From NCBI RefSeq assembly GCF_001922345.1, contig NZ_CP018811.1:1550001-1614000 (forward strand): a stretch of 64,000 nucleotides of DNA, read 5' to 3'. Under the pieces are notes generated by a model. That model worked only from the letters and a program-made list of their open reading frames with translations, did no database searches and was not told where the DNA came from. This DNA is from Paraburkholderia sp. SOS3 (GTDB lineage Bacteria; Pseudomonadota; Gammaproteobacteria; Burkholderiales; Burkholderiaceae). This document shows positions 35,802 through 46,152 of the stretch, piece after piece. The first letter of the stretch is position 1; every line of letters begins with the position of its first letter. The translations under genes and the position numbers were made by a program.

Positions 35802-37448
35802 ATGGAACGAACCTCACGCGTGCGCCGGCTGCTGATTGCGTTCGGCGTCGTCCTCGCGGTCTTGGCCTGCTGCACGCAGACCCGCCGATTTTCAAACCTC
35901 GCGTATTCGCTGACCGCCACCATGTCCGATTTGCCGCGTTATACGAAACTGCCGCTTTTCGATCCGCATCGCAAGAGTTTCACCTGTGTGTTCCAGGACC
36001 AGCAACTGCCGCCGGTCGACCCGCAGGCGGAACAGTGGTATTTGCAGGCGCTGGCGCTCGACGACCCGAATATCTTCTACAAGGACAGAGCCTGGGCGCA
36101 GATCTACGATCTTTACGCGAAAGCTGCCGGGCGCAATCACTGGAAGGCGATGCTGAACCTCGCTTCGTTGATTCTGAGCGACTATCCAGGCGTACCGGAG
36201 CAGGATCCGGAGATCGCGGTCCGCTGGGTCGAGAAAGCGATGCAACTGGGCGTGGCGGATGCATGGCACCGGATGGGCATCTATCACCAGAGCGGACTGA
36301 TTCCCGGGGGAAACTCGACCACCGCGTACGCGTTCTTCCAGCGCGCGGCGGATATGGGCAGTCCTGTCGCCATGACCTTGTTCGGCGACAAGCTGGGCGG
36401 AACCTATGACGATCCGGGCGGCGATTTCTGGGGTAACCGCCCTATCGCCACGAAGATGCTCGAATGCGCGCTGGCGCAGGGCTATGGAGACGCGGCATTC
36501 GAACTCGGCTATCTGCAGACGGGCGACTTTTCGCCGGAGGACAAGGCACGGGCACTGAGAACGTTCCATGAAGGCGTGAAACTGGGCAGCGCAAAGTGCG
36601 CGACGGAGTTATCGGTCGAGTTTCGAGGTTTTGGTTTGTCCAGCGGTGAAAACCTCATCGGGTATATCGACGAGGCAAGAGCCGAGCGATATACCGTTCT
36701 GCGTGACACGCTCGAACGCTATCCGGGCCGATTCAAGCTGCCGAATCTCGACAAGGTGCCGCCCTTACCGCCGGCGCCGCTCCCGAAGTGGGACGGCAAC
36801 AAGCAGACGCTGATCGATGCCGCCAAGGCCGTCAGCCCTTTGCCGCAACCATCGAGCGGCGGGCAGTTGCAGGGGCGCGAGTTTATCCCCGAGGGTTACG
36901 CGGTGCGGCCATGGCATCAGAGTCTGCGAGTCGTTCGCGGCGGGGGACGGGTGCCTGAATCGGGCTACTGGCTCGCGCTGTATGTCAACGGGTCGAGGCG
37001 CCACTATGTTCGAAGCGAGCACCCTGAGCAGTATCGTGCGGGTGAGCGATTCGAGCGTGTCGAGACGGCGATCGCTTTCGAGGAGGATATCTCGTGGCAC
37101 TTCCTTGGCGAGGCCCGCAAGCTTCCGCCACAGCGGGAGTCATTCCTCACGCTGATGAGCGCAATGGGCTGGCTGCGACGGATCGCGCCGTTGTCGACAC
37201 CGGTCCATTGCAATGGACCGCGCAAGTGCACGGAAACGGGCATCTGGGAAGGCCGCGTCGCAGGCGATCACCCGCTGGCCGCGTTGTACAACCGCTGGGA
37301 CCGTCAGGCATTTGTCGAGCAGGGGCAGTCTTTTCCCGATCCGCGCGCGCGATTTCTCGACGTGGCGCCCGACCATGTGCAATGGACGTGGCTGGGCGGC
37401 GCCAACGCGCCCGGCGACGCTTCAGGCACCACGAAGATCGTGCTTTGA
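35802..37448 (+). CDS. Tle5 immunity protein, Sel1-repeat lipoprotein (full length)
   Basis: This 548-residue protein has a basic N-terminus, a hydrophobic helix and a lipobox (VLAC) near residue 22, so it is an outer- or inner-membrane lipoprotein facing the periplasm. Sel1-like repeats follow (AVRWVEKAMQLGVADAWHRMG, TTAYAFFQRAADMGSPVAMTLFG, ATKMLECALAQGYGDAAFELG). A C-terminal domain of about 190 residues resembles DUF6396. Such proteins neutralise Tle5 lipases that enter the periplasm. It starts 12 bases after the lipase gene. The first 1,080 bases are repeated almost exactly in the next gene. Confidence 0.85.
   Translation: MERTSRVRRLLIAFGVVLAVLACCTQTRRFSNLAYSLTATMSDLPRYTKLPLFDPHRKSFTCVFQDQQLPPVDPQAEQWYLQALALDDPNIFYKDRAWAQIYDLYAKAAGRNHWKAMLNLASLILSDYPGVPEQDPEIAVRWVEKAMQLGVADAWHRMGIYHQSGLIPGGNSTTAYAFFQRAADMGSPVAMTLFGDKLGGTYDDPGGDFWGNRPIATKMLECALAQGYGDAAFELGYLQTGDFSPEDKARALRTFHEGVKLGSAKCATELSVEFRGFGLSSGENLIGYIDEARAERYTVLRDTLERYPGRFKLPNLDKVPPLPPAPLPKWDGNKQTLIDAAKAVSPLPQPSSGGQLQGREFIPEGYAVRPWHQSLRVVRGGGRVPESGYWLALYVNGSRRHYVRSEHPEQYRAGERFERVETAIAFEEDISWHFLGEARKLPPQRESFLTLMSAMGWLRRIAPLSTPVHCNGPRKCTETGIWEGRVAGDHPLAALYNRWDRQAFVEQGQSFPDPRARFLDVAPDHVQWTWLGGANAPGDASGTTKIVL
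35803..36881 (+). repeat. Direct repeat, copy 1 (1.08 kb)
   Basis: This segment recurs at 37465-38543 with an offset of 1,662 bases. Roughly the first 800 bases are identical as far as can be read; about seven substitutions lie in the last 275 bases. It covers the 5' two thirds of the immunity gene. Confidence 0.9.
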
Positions 37449-37463
37449 CTTCCGGGGAGAACA

Positions 37464-38678
37464 GTGGAACGAACCTCACGCGTGCGCCGGCTGCTGATTG
37501 CGTTCGGCGTCGTCCTCGCGGTCTTGGCCTGCTGCACGCAGACCCGCCGATTTTCAAACCTCGCGTATTCGCTGACCGCCACCATGTCCGATTTGCCGCG
37601 TTATACGAAACTGCCGCTTTTCGATCCGCATCGCAAGAGTTTCACCTGTGTGTTCCAGGACCAGCAACTGCCGCCGGTCGACCCGCAGGCGGAACAGTGG
37701 TATTTGCAGGCGCTGGCGCTCGACGACCCGAATATCTTCTACAAGGACAGAGCCTGGGCGCAGATCTACGATCTTTACGCGAAAGCTGCCGGGCGCAATC
37801 ACTGGAAGGCGATGCTGAACCTCGCTTCGTTGATTCTGAGCGACTATCCAGGCGTACCGGAGCAGGATCCGGAGATCGCGGTCCGCTGGGTCGAGAAAGC
37901 GATGCAACTGGGCGTGGCGGATGCATGGCACCGGATGGGCATCTATCACCAGAGCGGACTGATTCCCGGGGGAAACTCGACCACCGCGTACGCGTTCTTC
38001 CAGCGCGCGGCGGATATGGGCAGTCCTGTCGCCATGACCTTGTTCGGCGACAAGCTGGGCGGAACCTATGACGATCCGGGCGGCGATTTCTGGGGTAACC
38101 GCCCTATCGCCACGAAGATGCTCGAATGCGCGCTGGCGCAGGGCTATGGAGACGCGGCATTCGAACTCGGCTATCTGCAGACGGGCGACTTTTCGCCGGA
38201 GGACAAGGCACGGGCACTGAGAACGTTCCATGAAGGCGTGAAACTGGGCAGCGCAAAGTGCGCGACGAAGTTATCGGTCGAGTTTCGAGGCTTTGATTTG
38301 TCCAACGGTGAAAACCTCATCGGGTATATCGACGAGGCAAGAGCCGAGCGATATACCGTTCTGAGTGACACGCTCGAACGCTATCCGGGCCGATTCAAGC
38401 TGCCGAATCTCGACAAGGTGCTGCCGTTACCGCCGGCGCCGCTCCCGAAGTGGGACGGCAACAAGCAGACGCTGATCGATGCCGCCAAGGCCGTCAGCCC
38501 TTTGCCGCAACCATCGAGCGGCGGGCAGTTGCAGGGGCGCGAGTCGATCCCCGAAAGTTACGCCGCCGTACGGCCATCGCATCAGAGTCTGCGTGTCGCT
38601 CACGGTCGGGAACGGGGTGGGCGTGCGAACGTGCCCGGCGGCGCGCCTGACATGCCGAAGACGCAGTTCGCACTTTGA
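37464..38678 (+). CDS. Second, C-terminally truncated copy of the Tle5 immunity lipoprotein
   Basis: This 404-residue protein begins with GTG rather than ATG and is almost identical to the preceding gene for about 360 codons (lipobox and all Sel1-like repeats). It then diverges into a short unrelated tail (PGGAPDMPKTQFAL) and lacks the DUF6396-like domain. GGGGAG precedes the GTG. It could be a functional short immunity variant, a decoy for another effector allele or a decaying duplicate. It ends 38 bases before the PAAR gene. Confidence 0.8.
   Translation: MERTSRVRRLLIAFGVVLAVLACCTQTRRFSNLAYSLTATMSDLPRYTKLPLFDPHRKSFTCVFQDQQLPPVDPQAEQWYLQALALDDPNIFYKDRAWAQIYDLYAKAAGRNHWKAMLNLASLILSDYPGVPEQDPEIAVRWVEKAMQLGVADAWHRMGIYHQSGLIPGGNSTTAYAFFQRAADMGSPVAMTLFGDKLGGTYDDPGGDFWGNRPIATKMLECALAQGYGDAAFELGYLQTGDFSPEDKARALRTFHEGVKLGSAKCATKLSVEFRGFDLSNGENLIGYIDEARAERYTVLSDTLERYPGRFKLPNLDKVLPLPPAPLPKWDGNKQTLIDAAKAVSPLPQPSSGGQLQGRESIPESYAAVRPSHQSLRVAHGRERGGRANVPGGAPDMPKTQFAL
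37465..38543 (+). repeat. Direct repeat, copy 2 (1.08 kb)
   Basis: Second copy of the segment at 35803-36881. The homology ends abruptly near codon 360 of the gene, where the two immunity proteins diverge. Confidence 0.9.
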
Positions 38679-38715
38679 TCCGCGCAACAACCCAGGTATT
38701 CGAGTTCCAACCGAT

Positions 38716-38979
38716 ATGGCACGACAGATAATCGTAGTGGGCGATACGCTTTCCCCGCATGGGGGGTATGTCAGGACAGGGTCGCAGGCCGATGCGGTGG
38801 ACGGCCGGTCCATCGCCCGAAAAACGGACCTCGTGGACTGCGCCGCACACGGCGTGAATCCGATCGCGGAAGGCGATTCATCGACGATGTTCGACGGTCT
38901 GCCCGTGGCGCTCGAAGGGCATCGCGCGTCGTGCGGCTGCCTGCTGGTCAGCCGTCGGAAGACGCTGGCGCTTGGCTAA
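38716..38979 (+). CDS. PAAR-domain protein (T6SS spike tip)
   Basis: This 87-residue protein consists of one PAAR domain: VVGDTLSPHGGYVRTGS, VDCAAHGVNPIAEGDSS and GHRASCGCLLVS. The conserved His and Cys residues would bind the zinc ion at the cone tip. PAAR proteins sharpen the VgrG spike and can carry effectors. It is the last gene of the vgrG-lipase-immunity unit and converges with ureG. Start ATG at 38716; longer upstream frame belongs to the immunity gene region. Confidence 0.88.
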   Translation: MARQIIVVGDTLSPHGGYVRTGSQADAVDGRSIARKTDLVDCAAHGVNPIAEGDSSTMFDGLPVALEGHRASCGCLLVSRRKTLALG

Positions 38980-38998
38980 CGATGTATAGGCAGCCCGC

Positions 38999-39634
<636 letters not shown>

Positions 39635-39667
39635 GGTGTTCCAAACCTTCTGAGCGAGAGCGAATAG

Positions 39668-40348
39668 CTATGAGCGAAAGAGCCGCGAATACTGCGACTC
39701 GTGGCGCGCCGACAGAATGCCGAGCTGCGGCGCGAACGTGTTGATGTCCTCGGGCGACGTCGCTAGCGCGCGTGTCACCGCGGCGTCGATTGCGCTGCGC
39801 AGCGCAACGATAATCCGCTGTCCGGCGAGCTGCCCGAGCGGCACCGCTTTCAGCGCCGCCGCCGCCTGGTTTTCCACCCAGCCGAATGCATAGGCGGCGA
39901 GCGCCGCATCGGTAGCGGCATCGTGTGCGAATGCCGCGAATGCGAACGCGCTCGGCTGGGCGATCGGCGTCATCGCGTCGAGTGTGGCGCGCCGCGCGGC
40001 GTCGCCCCATTCGAGCGAGGCGCACAGCTGCCGCAGCGACCAGCCCATTTGCTCGGTTTCGCGCCGCAATTCCAGCGACTCGCGGCTGGCGAGAAATTCG
40101 CTGTTGGCCGCGGCGAGCGCTGCAGCGTCATGTACACGCCAGCGTTCGAGCTGATGCGCGAGAAACGGCAATTCGCCCGTCGCGAGCACGTTCATGAGCC
40201 CGCTTGCGATCCAGTCGCGCGCGCTGTCGGCATCGGTGACCAACTGCGCCTCGATGGCCGCTTCGAGTCCCTGCGAATAACTGAACGCGCCGATCGGCAA
40301 CGCCGGCGACGCGAGATGCAGCAGCGCGGTGAGTTCAGCGATGCGCAT
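39668..40348 (-). CDS. ureF: Urease accessory protein UreF
   Basis: This 226-residue helical accessory protein links UreD and UreG in the activation complex. It shows [21 protein letters not shown] at the N-terminus and the C-terminal [11 protein letters not shown]. The ATG at 40348 gives the family start ([15 protein letters not shown]); a longer frame upstream lies over the His-coding end of ureE and is rejected. It overlaps ureE by 14 bases. Confidence 0.95.
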   Translation of the reverse strand: MRIAELTALLHLASPALPIGAFSYSQGLEAAIEAQLVTDADSARDWIASGLMNVLATGELPFLAHQLERWRVHDAAALAAANSEFLASRESLELRRETEQMGWSLRQLCASLEWGDAARRATLDAMTPIAQPSAFAFAAFAHDAATDAALAAYAFGWVENQAAAALKAVPLGQLAGQRIIVALRSAIDAAVTRALATSPEDINTFAPQLGILSARHESQYSRLFRS

Positions 40349-41012
40349 GATGATGGTGGCCGTGCGAGCACGACGCGTCGCAGTGGTCATGATCGTGGCC
40401 GTGATCATGCGAGTGCGAATGCGCGTGTCCATGGTCATGCGAATGTGCGTGCTCATGCGCGTGCTCATGCGCGTGCTCATGCGAATGCGCATGCCCATGA
40501 TGCTCGTCGAACACCTTCTGCGCGACCGCATAGTCCTCGGCAAACGTCTCGTCGTGCCCATGCCGATGTCCGCCGCCATAAGCGCCGGTTTCCGGCTGAA
40601 ACGGCAGCGACGCCTGTTCGACCGACGCACCGAGTCGCGTCAACATGTCCGCGAGCACCGCATCGTATTCGAGCTTCAGATAATCGACGCCCACTTCAAC
40701 CGGCGTATGCCGGTTACCGAGGTGGTAAGCGGCGCGCGTCAGCGTCAGCGCGTCGGGTGCGCGCACGAGCAGCACGGCTTCCGCAGCCGCGCATACGCGC
40801 ACGAGGCCGCCGTCGTCGGCAACGAGCACATCGCCGTCGCGCAACACCGTGCCGCGCGGCAGCACAAGCGCGACTTCTTCACCGCTGTCGAGTGTTGCAG
40901 CAAGACGGCTCTTGCAACGCGCTTCGAACGGCAGGGTCAAACCGGGCGCGCGCGTAACCAGCACGCGTGCGATCTTCACATGCGCATCGAGGCGTTTGTC
41001 GATCGTTCTCAT
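40335..41012 (-). CDS. ureE: Urease nickel chaperone UreE with long His-rich tail
   Basis: This 225-residue metallochaperone delivers nickel to the UreG-UreF-UreD complex. It has an N-terminal peptide-binding domain ([22 protein letters not shown]) and a metal-binding domain with [14 protein letters not shown] and [15 protein letters not shown]. The tail of about 80 residues is built of His-Ala/His-Glu/His-Asp alternations with roughly 30 His in all, far more than the short tails of many UreE. It would bind or store several nickel ions. It starts 15 bases after ureC. Confidence 0.95.
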   Translation of the reverse strand: MRTIDKRLDAHVKIARVLVTRAPGLTLPFEARCKSRLAATLDSGEEVALVLPRGTVLRDGDVLVADDGGLVRVCAAAEAVLLVRAPDALTLTRAAYHLGNRHTPVEVGVDYLKLEYDAVLADMLTRLGASVEQASLPFQPETGAYGGGHRHGHDETFAEDYAVAQKVFDEHHGHAHSHEHAHEHAHEHAHSHDHGHAHSHSHDHGHDHDHCDASCSHGHHHHAHR

Positions 41013-41026
41013 ACACGTCAAATACG

Positions 41027-42733
41027 TCAGAAAAGAAAATACCGCTGCGCCATCGGCAGCACCTTCGCGGGCTCGCAGGTCAGCAGCTCGCCGTTCGCGA
41101 TCACCTGATACGTCTCCGGATCGACGCTGATAGCCGGCTGCCACGCATTGTGAATCATGTCGGCCTTCGTCACGCTGCGACAGCCTTTCACCGCGACGAT
41201 GCGCTTCGAGAGCCCATAGCGTTCCGCCACACCGGACGCGGCCGCCAACTGCGACACGAATGTCAAAGACGTACGCCCCAACGCGCCGCCGCGCGTCGCG
41301 AACATCTCGCGATAGTGAACGGGCTGCGGTGTCGGAATCGACGCGTTCGGATCGCCCATCTGCGCGAGCGCGATCATGCCGCCTTTCAGGATCAGCGACG
41401 GCTTGATGCCGAAAAACGCCGGCTCCCACAGCACGAGGTCCGCCCATTTGCCAGGCTCGATCGAACCGACCTCGTGCGCAATGCCATGCGTGAGCGCCGG
41501 ATTGATCGTGTACTTCGCGACATACCGCTTCGCGCGGAAATTGTCGTTGCGTGCGTTGTCTTCGGGCAGCGCGCCGCGCTGCGCCTTCATCTTGTGCGCG
41601 GTCTGCCACGTGCGGATGATCACTTCGCCGACGCGGCCCATCGCCTGCGAATCCGACGACAGCATCGACAGCGCGCCGAGATCGTGCAGGATATCTTCGG
41701 CGGCGATCGTTTCGCGGCGAATCCGCGATTCGGCAAACGCGATGTCTTCGGCAATCGACGGATCGAGGTGATGGCACACCATCAGCATGTCGAGATGCTC
41801 GTCGAGCGTATTGACCGTGTAAGGCCGCGTCGGATTCGTCGACGACGGCAGCACGTTCGCCTCGCCGCACACCTTGATGATGTCGGGCGCGTGGCCGCCG
41901 CCCGCGCCTTCGGTGTGATACGTGTGGATCGTGCGGCCCTTGAACGCGGCGACCGTCGCTTCGACGAAACCCGCTTCGTTCAGCGTATCGGTGTGGATCG
42001 CGACCTGCGTGTCGGTGTCGTCCGCCACGCTGAGCGCGTTGTCGATCGCGGCCGGTGTCGTGCCCCAGTCCTCGTGCAGCTTGAGGCCGATCGCGCCCGC
42101 GGCAATCTGCTCGAGCGCCGGCGCCGGCTGACTCACGTTGCCCTTGCCGAGAAAGCCGAGGTTCATCGGATAGCCGTCGGCGGCCTGCAGCATGCGCTCC
42201 ATATGCCATGGGCCCGGCGTCACGGTCGTCGCGTTCGTGCCGGTGGCGGGGCCCGTGCCGCCGCCGAGCATCGTCGTCACGCCGCTCGCGAGCGCTTCGT
42301 CGATCTGCTGCGGGCTGATGAAGTGAATATGCGTATCGATGCCGCCCGCGGTGACGATCAGCCCTTCGCCCGCGATCACTTCGGTCGCGGCGCCCAGCGG
42401 GATCGTCACGCCCGGCTGGATATCGGGATTGCCGGCCTTGCCGATCGCCGCGATGCGGCCGTCCTTGAGGCCGATGTCGGCCTTCACGATGCCCCAGTGA
42501 TCGAGTATCACCGCGTTCGTGATCACCGTATCGACCACGTCGGCCGCGAGACGCTGCGACTGGCCCATGCCGTCGCGAATCACCTTGCCGCCGCCGAATT
42601 TCACTTCTTCGCCATAAACGGTGAAGTCGCGTTCGACTTCGATCACGAGATCGGTGTCGGCGAGTCGAACACGGTCGCCCGTCGTGGGGCCGTACATCTC
42701 GGCGTAGGCGCGGCGGCCAATGCGTAATGTCAT
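41027..42733 (-). CDS. ureC: Urease alpha (catalytic) subunit
   Basis: This 568-residue amidohydrolase converts urea to ammonia and carbamate. Nickel-site and active-site segments are visible: [11 protein letters not shown] (two His), [14 protein letters not shown] (the carbamylated Lys), [29 protein letters not shown] region, MVCHHLDPS (catalytic His) and [13 protein letters not shown] (Asp ligand). It is full length and the cofactor residues appear intact. It lies between ureB and ureE. Confidence 0.98.
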   Translation of the reverse strand: MTLRIGRRAYAEMYGPTTGDRVRLADTDLVIEVERDFTVYGEEVKFGGGKVIRDGMGQSQRLAADVVDTVITNAVILDHWGIVKADIGLKDGRIAAIGKAGNPDIQPGVTIPLGAATEVIAGEGLIVTAGGIDTHIHFISPQQIDEALASGVTTMLGGGTGPATGTNATTVTPGPWHMERMLQAADGYPMNLGFLGKGNVSQPAPALEQIAAGAIGLKLHEDWGTTPAAIDNALSVADDTDTQVAIHTDTLNEAGFVEATVAAFKGRTIHTYHTEGAGGGHAPDIIKVCGEANVLPSSTNPTRPYTVNTLDEHLDMLMVCHHLDPSIAEDIAFAESRIRRETIAAEDILHDLGALSMLSSDSQAMGRVGEVIIRTWQTAHKMKAQRGALPEDNARNDNFRAKRYVAKYTINPALTHGIAHEVGSIEPGKWADLVLWEPAFFGIKPSLILKGGMIALAQMGDPNASIPTPQPVHYREMFATRGGALGRTSLTFVSQLAAASGVAERYGLSKRIVAVKGCRSVTKADMIHNAWQPAISVDPETYQVIANGELLTCEPAKVLPMAQRYFLF

Positions 42734-42782
42734 GTCTGGAATCCGAAAGGATGCGGTGCTGAATCCGGTGCGGGTCGACGCG

Positions 42783-43136
42783 TCAGGCGTCGACGTTGGT
42801 CGTGCTCGATGCCGGCACTTCGATTGGCCGGTCGAGCTTGCCCATCACCTTGCCGTTGAAGCCGTACACGATGCGCTCGCCCGCCAGTTCGACCAGTTCG
42901 ACCGTGCGTTCCTGGCCCGGCTCGAAACGCACGGCGGTGCTCGCCGCGATATTGAGCCGGAAGCCGCGCGCAGCCGCGCGATCGAACGCGAGCGATGCGT
43001 TTGCTTCATGAAAGTGGTAATGCGAGCCGACCTGCACCGGCCGGTCGCCGGTGTTCGCTACGGTCAGCGTGATGGTGGTGCGGCCGGCGTTGAGCTCGTG
43101 CTCGCCGTCGTCGGTGATCAGTTCGCCGGGAATCAT
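42783..43136 (-). CDS. ureB: Urease beta subunit
   Basis: This 117-residue structural subunit of the (alpha-beta-gamma)3 enzyme has the typical start [37 protein letters not shown] and [19 protein letters not shown]. It is a separate gene, as usual in proteobacteria, and not fused to ureA. It follows ureA by 19 bases. Confidence 0.97.
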   Translation of the reverse strand: MIPGELITDDGEHELNAGRTTITLTVANTGDRPVQVGSHYHFHEANASLAFDRAAARGFRLNIAASTAVRFEPGQERTVELVELAGERIVYGFNGKVMGKLDRPIEVPASSTTNVDA

Positions 43137-43155
43137 CGCGCGCTCCTTCGCAACT

Positions 43156-43458
43156 TCACGGAATAGGGTGGTGGACCGTCACGAGCTTCGTGCCGTCCGG
43201 GAAGGTCGCTTCGACCTGGATGTCGGGAATCATCTCGGGCACGCCTTCCATCACGTCGTCGCGCGTCAGCAGGGTCGTGCCGTAATGCATGACTTCGGCG
43301 ACGGTGCGGCCGTCGCGCGCGGCTTCCATCAGTGCCGCGGTGATGTACGCGACGGCTTCCGGGTAGTTGAGCTTGAGGCCGCGCGCGCGGCGACGTTCGG
43401 CAAGCAGCGCCGCGGTGAAGATCAGTAGTTTGTCTCGCTCGCGTGGTGTCAGCTTCAT
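43156..43458 (-). CDS. ureA: Urease gamma subunit
   Basis: This 100-residue subunit matches UreA throughout: MKLTPREKD-type start ([20 protein letters not shown]), [21 protein letters not shown] and [21 protein letters not shown]. It follows ureD after 183 bases. Confidence 0.97.
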   Translation of the reverse strand: MKLTPRERDKLLIFTAALLAERRRARGLKLNYPEAVAYITAALMEAARDGRTVAEVMHYGTTLLTRDDVMEGVPEMIPDIQVEATFPDGTKLVTVHHPIP

Positions 43459-43641
43459 CGAAGGTTGTTGTAGTGCGGATCAGTTGAAGGCAGGCGGTGG
43501 GCGTCGTGTTTCAGCGCGAGCGGTTAAGAGCAAGGGCTATGCCATCGTGGTGCATAGGTGCGCTGCCGACACAAAGCGCTAGCAGTGCACCGCGATAGCG
43601 CGGGCGCGTGCTCCGTTGTGGTGCGAAACACGGGGCCGCGC

Positions 43642-44550
43642 TCACGTCGACCACAACCGCAACGGCGCCGCTTCGACGCGATGCACGATCGGCCGCAGGT
43701 CCATCCAGCATTGCGTCAGCGCGCGCTGTAGCGGCTCCATCGAGCGCGCCACCACGCGAACCAGCAGCACGCCGCAGCCCGCAAGCGGGCCCGTTTCGCA
43801 GCGCACGCACGACGCACCCGCGCGCAGCGTCGCGTCGAACGGCAGTTTCGCGCTCAGCGCTTCGGCAAGCGTCTCGTCGCACGCGGCGCCGACAGCCCAT
43901 AGCGTACCGAACGCCGGAAAGCCGGCGAGCCCTTGCGGCGCGTCGCGCAACGCGGCATCGGCCGCGATCAGTGCGCGTTCGAACCACAGCGCTTGGCCAT
44001 CGGGTCCGACGATCCGCGCGACCGAACGCAAATGCCCCGCGCTCCAACGCTCGCCGGCCGCCTGCCTGCCCAGTTGCGCGGCATCCCAGCCGATGGCGCT
44101 CGCGCCTTCGGCCAGCGACAGCGTGAAATCGAGCGACGCATGCGCGTTGTCGAACACGATATTGTTTTGCGGCAGCCAGTCGAGCTTCGCGCGCGGCCCG
44201 ACACGAATGCCGATCCGTTGCCGCGCGGTACGGCCGTTCGACTTGTACCACTTCGTTGCGCCGGGCGTAGTGAGGACCGCGTGCGTGTCGGCCGCGAGCG
44301 CGATGTCGATGTCGAGCGCGTCGCCGCCCGCGATACCGCCGGGCGGATGCACGATCACCGCATGACAGATTGCGTCGCCTTCGGGATAGAGCGGCCGTTG
44401 CACGCGCAACGGTCCTTCATGGAGCCGGTGCGCGAGCGTGGTGCGCACGCCGCGATGCTTTTCGAAGCCGAGTTCGAGCCGCGCGCGCCAGTGCGCATGC
44501 GAGGTGGGATCGGCGGCGGCGAGGGCCGCGTGGTTTTCGTGCAGCGACAT
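43642..44550 (-). CDS. ureD: Urease accessory protein UreD (UreH)
   Basis: This 302-residue protein is the scaffold bound to apo-urease during activation. It shows [49 protein letters not shown] and [12 protein letters not shown], all UreD hallmarks. It begins the ure genes, 32 bases after urtE, consistent with one continuous transcript from the urea transporter into urease. Confidence 0.95.
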   Translation of the reverse strand: MSLHENHAALAAADPTSHAHWRARLELGFEKHRGVRTTLAHRLHEGPLRVQRPLYPEGDAICHAVIVHPPGGIAGGDALDIDIALAADTHAVLTTPGATKWYKSNGRTARQRIGIRVGPRAKLDWLPQNNIVFDNAHASLDFTLSLAEGASAIGWDAAQLGRQAAGERWSAGHLRSVARIVGPDGQALWFERALIAADAALRDAPQGLAGFPAFGTLWAVGAACDETLAEALSAKLPFDATLRAGASCVRCETGPLAGCGVLLVRVVARSMEPLQRALTQCWMDLRPIVHRVEAAPLRLWST

Positions 44551-44582
44551 GCGGCGAGCGTATCACGTCAGGTTGGTGCGCC

Positions 44583-45275
44583 TCAAACGGCGATCAACGC
44601 GCGTACGCCGTCCTGATCCATATTCGCGCCGTCTCCACCCGCGATGATCTCGCCGCGGCTCATCACCCAATAGCGGTCCGCAATCGCCTTCGCGAAGTCG
44701 TAATACTGCTCGACGAGCAGCACGGTGAGCCCCATTTCTTCGACGAGCTGCCGCAACGTGCGCCCGATGTCCTGAATGATCGACGGCTGGATGCCTTCGG
44801 TCGGCTCATCGAGAATCAGCAGTTGCGGCTCGCTCATCAGCGCGCGTCCGATCGCGAGCTGTTGCTGCTGGCCGCCCGACAGATCGCCGCCGCGGCGCGC
44901 ACGCATGTCCTTCAGCACCGGAAACAGCTCGTAGATGCGCTCGGGAATGCGCTTGGGCGCCTTACGGCTCGCCGCGCCGACGAGCAGATTCTCTTCGACG
45001 GTCAGTCGCGGAAAAATGTCGCGGCCCTGCGGCACGTACGCGAGTCCTTGCGCGACCCGCGCGTGCGGCGGCAACTTCGTGAGCGGCGTGCCGCGCCATG
45101 CGATCGAGCCGTTTTTCGTCGGCACGACGCCCATCAGGCAGCGCAGCAGCGTGGTCTTGCCGACGCCGTTGCGGCCGAGCAGCACGGTCAGCTTGCCGTC
45201 GGGCACCTCGAGCTTCACGTTGCGCAGAATATGGCTGCCGCCGTAGTACTGGTTCAGATTCGTGACTTCGAGCAT
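44583..45275 (-). CDS. urtE: Urea ABC transporter ATP-binding protein UrtE
   Basis: This 230-residue LivF-type ATPase has Walker A GRNGVGKTT, signature LSGGQQQQLAIGRAL and Walker B LLILDEPTEGIQP. It pairs with UrtD to power urea uptake. It is the last of the five urt genes. Confidence 0.95.
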   Translation of the reverse strand: MLEVTNLNQYYGGSHILRNVKLEVPDGKLTVLLGRNGVGKTTLLRCLMGVVPTKNGSIAWRGTPLTKLPPHARVAQGLAYVPQGRDIFPRLTVEENLLVGAASRKAPKRIPERIYELFPVLKDMRARRGGDLSGGQQQQLAIGRALMSEPQLLILDEPTEGIQPSIIQDIGRTLRQLVEEMGLTVLLVEQYYDFAKAIADRYWVMSRGEIIAGGDGANMDQDGVRALIAV

Positions 45276-45294
45276 GGTAGGGGGGGCTCCGTAT

Positions 45295-46143
45295 TCAGCG
45301 TCCGAGATACGACTCGATCACCTTCGGGTCGTTCTTCACGGTATCGAGCGTGCCGTGCGCGAGCACGCTGCCTTCGGCCATCACGGTGACCATGCCTGCA
45401 TCGCCGGCGAGCGCGGCGACGAATTCCATATCGTGCTCGACGACCATCATCGAACACGTACCGCGCAGATGGTTGAGCAGATCGGCAAGCTGCATCGTCT
45501 CGTCGTCGGTCATGCCGGCCGCCGGTTCGTCGAGCAGCAGCAGCGCCGGCTGTTGCATCAGCAGCATGCCGATTTCGAGCCGCTGCTTCTGCCCGTGCGA
45601 CAGTTCGCCGGCGGGCCGCCGCGCTTCGCCTTCGAGGCGGAGCAGTGCAAGCGTTTCCTCGATGCGCGCCTGCGCCGCGCGATCGAGCCGCGCGCGCAGC
45701 GAGGCGAACCAGCCCTTGTCGGTTTTCATCGCGAGCTCGAGGTTTTCCCAGACCGGGTGCTGCTCGAACACGGTCGGCTTCTGGAACTTGCGGCCGATGC
45801 CGACGCGCGCGATCTCGGGCTCGTTCATACGCGTGAGGTCGATCGTCTGGCCGAGAAACACCTTGCCCGAGTCCGGCTCGGTCTTGCCGGTAATCACATC
45901 CATCATCGTGGTTTTACCGGCGCCGTTCGGGCCGATGATGCAGCGCAGTTCGCCCGCATCGATCGACAGCGTCAGCTCGTTCAGCGCGCGAAAGCCGTCG
46001 AAGCTCACCGTCACGTCTTCGAGATACAGAATCGTGCCGTGCGAGATGTCGATCTCGCCGGGCGTCACGGCGTGGCCCATGCCGGCGACGCCGCTATAGG
46101 CGCGCTCGTCGATCGCGTCGGCTTCGTAAACGTATTGGCTCAT
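45295..46143 (-). CDS. urtD: Urea ABC transporter ATP-binding protein UrtD
   Basis: This 282-residue LivG-type ATPase has Walker A GPNGAGKTT, signature LSHGQKQRLEIGMLL and Walker B ALLLLDEPAAGMT. The N-terminal 30 residues precede the domain and are typical of UrtD. The substrate assignment rests on the complete urtABCDE order next to urease. Confidence 0.95.
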   Translation of the reverse strand: MSQYVYEADAIDERAYSGVAGMGHAVTPGEIDISHGTILYLEDVTVSFDGFRALNELTLSIDAGELRCIIGPNGAGKTTMMDVITGKTEPDSGKVFLGQTIDLTRMNEPEIARVGIGRKFQKPTVFEQHPVWENLELAMKTDKGWFASLRARLDRAAQARIEETLALLRLEGEARRPAGELSHGQKQRLEIGMLLMQQPALLLLDEPAAGMTDDETMQLADLLNHLRGTCSMMVVEHDMEFVAALAGDAGMVTVMAEGSVLAHGTLDTVKNDPKVIESYLGR

Positions 46144-46152
46144 ATGCGATCC

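Noticed and set aside
40967..42727. 586-codon plus-strand frame over the urease alpha subunit
   Set aside because: UreC on the minus strand is complete with all metal ligands; the antisense product is Arg-rich noise.
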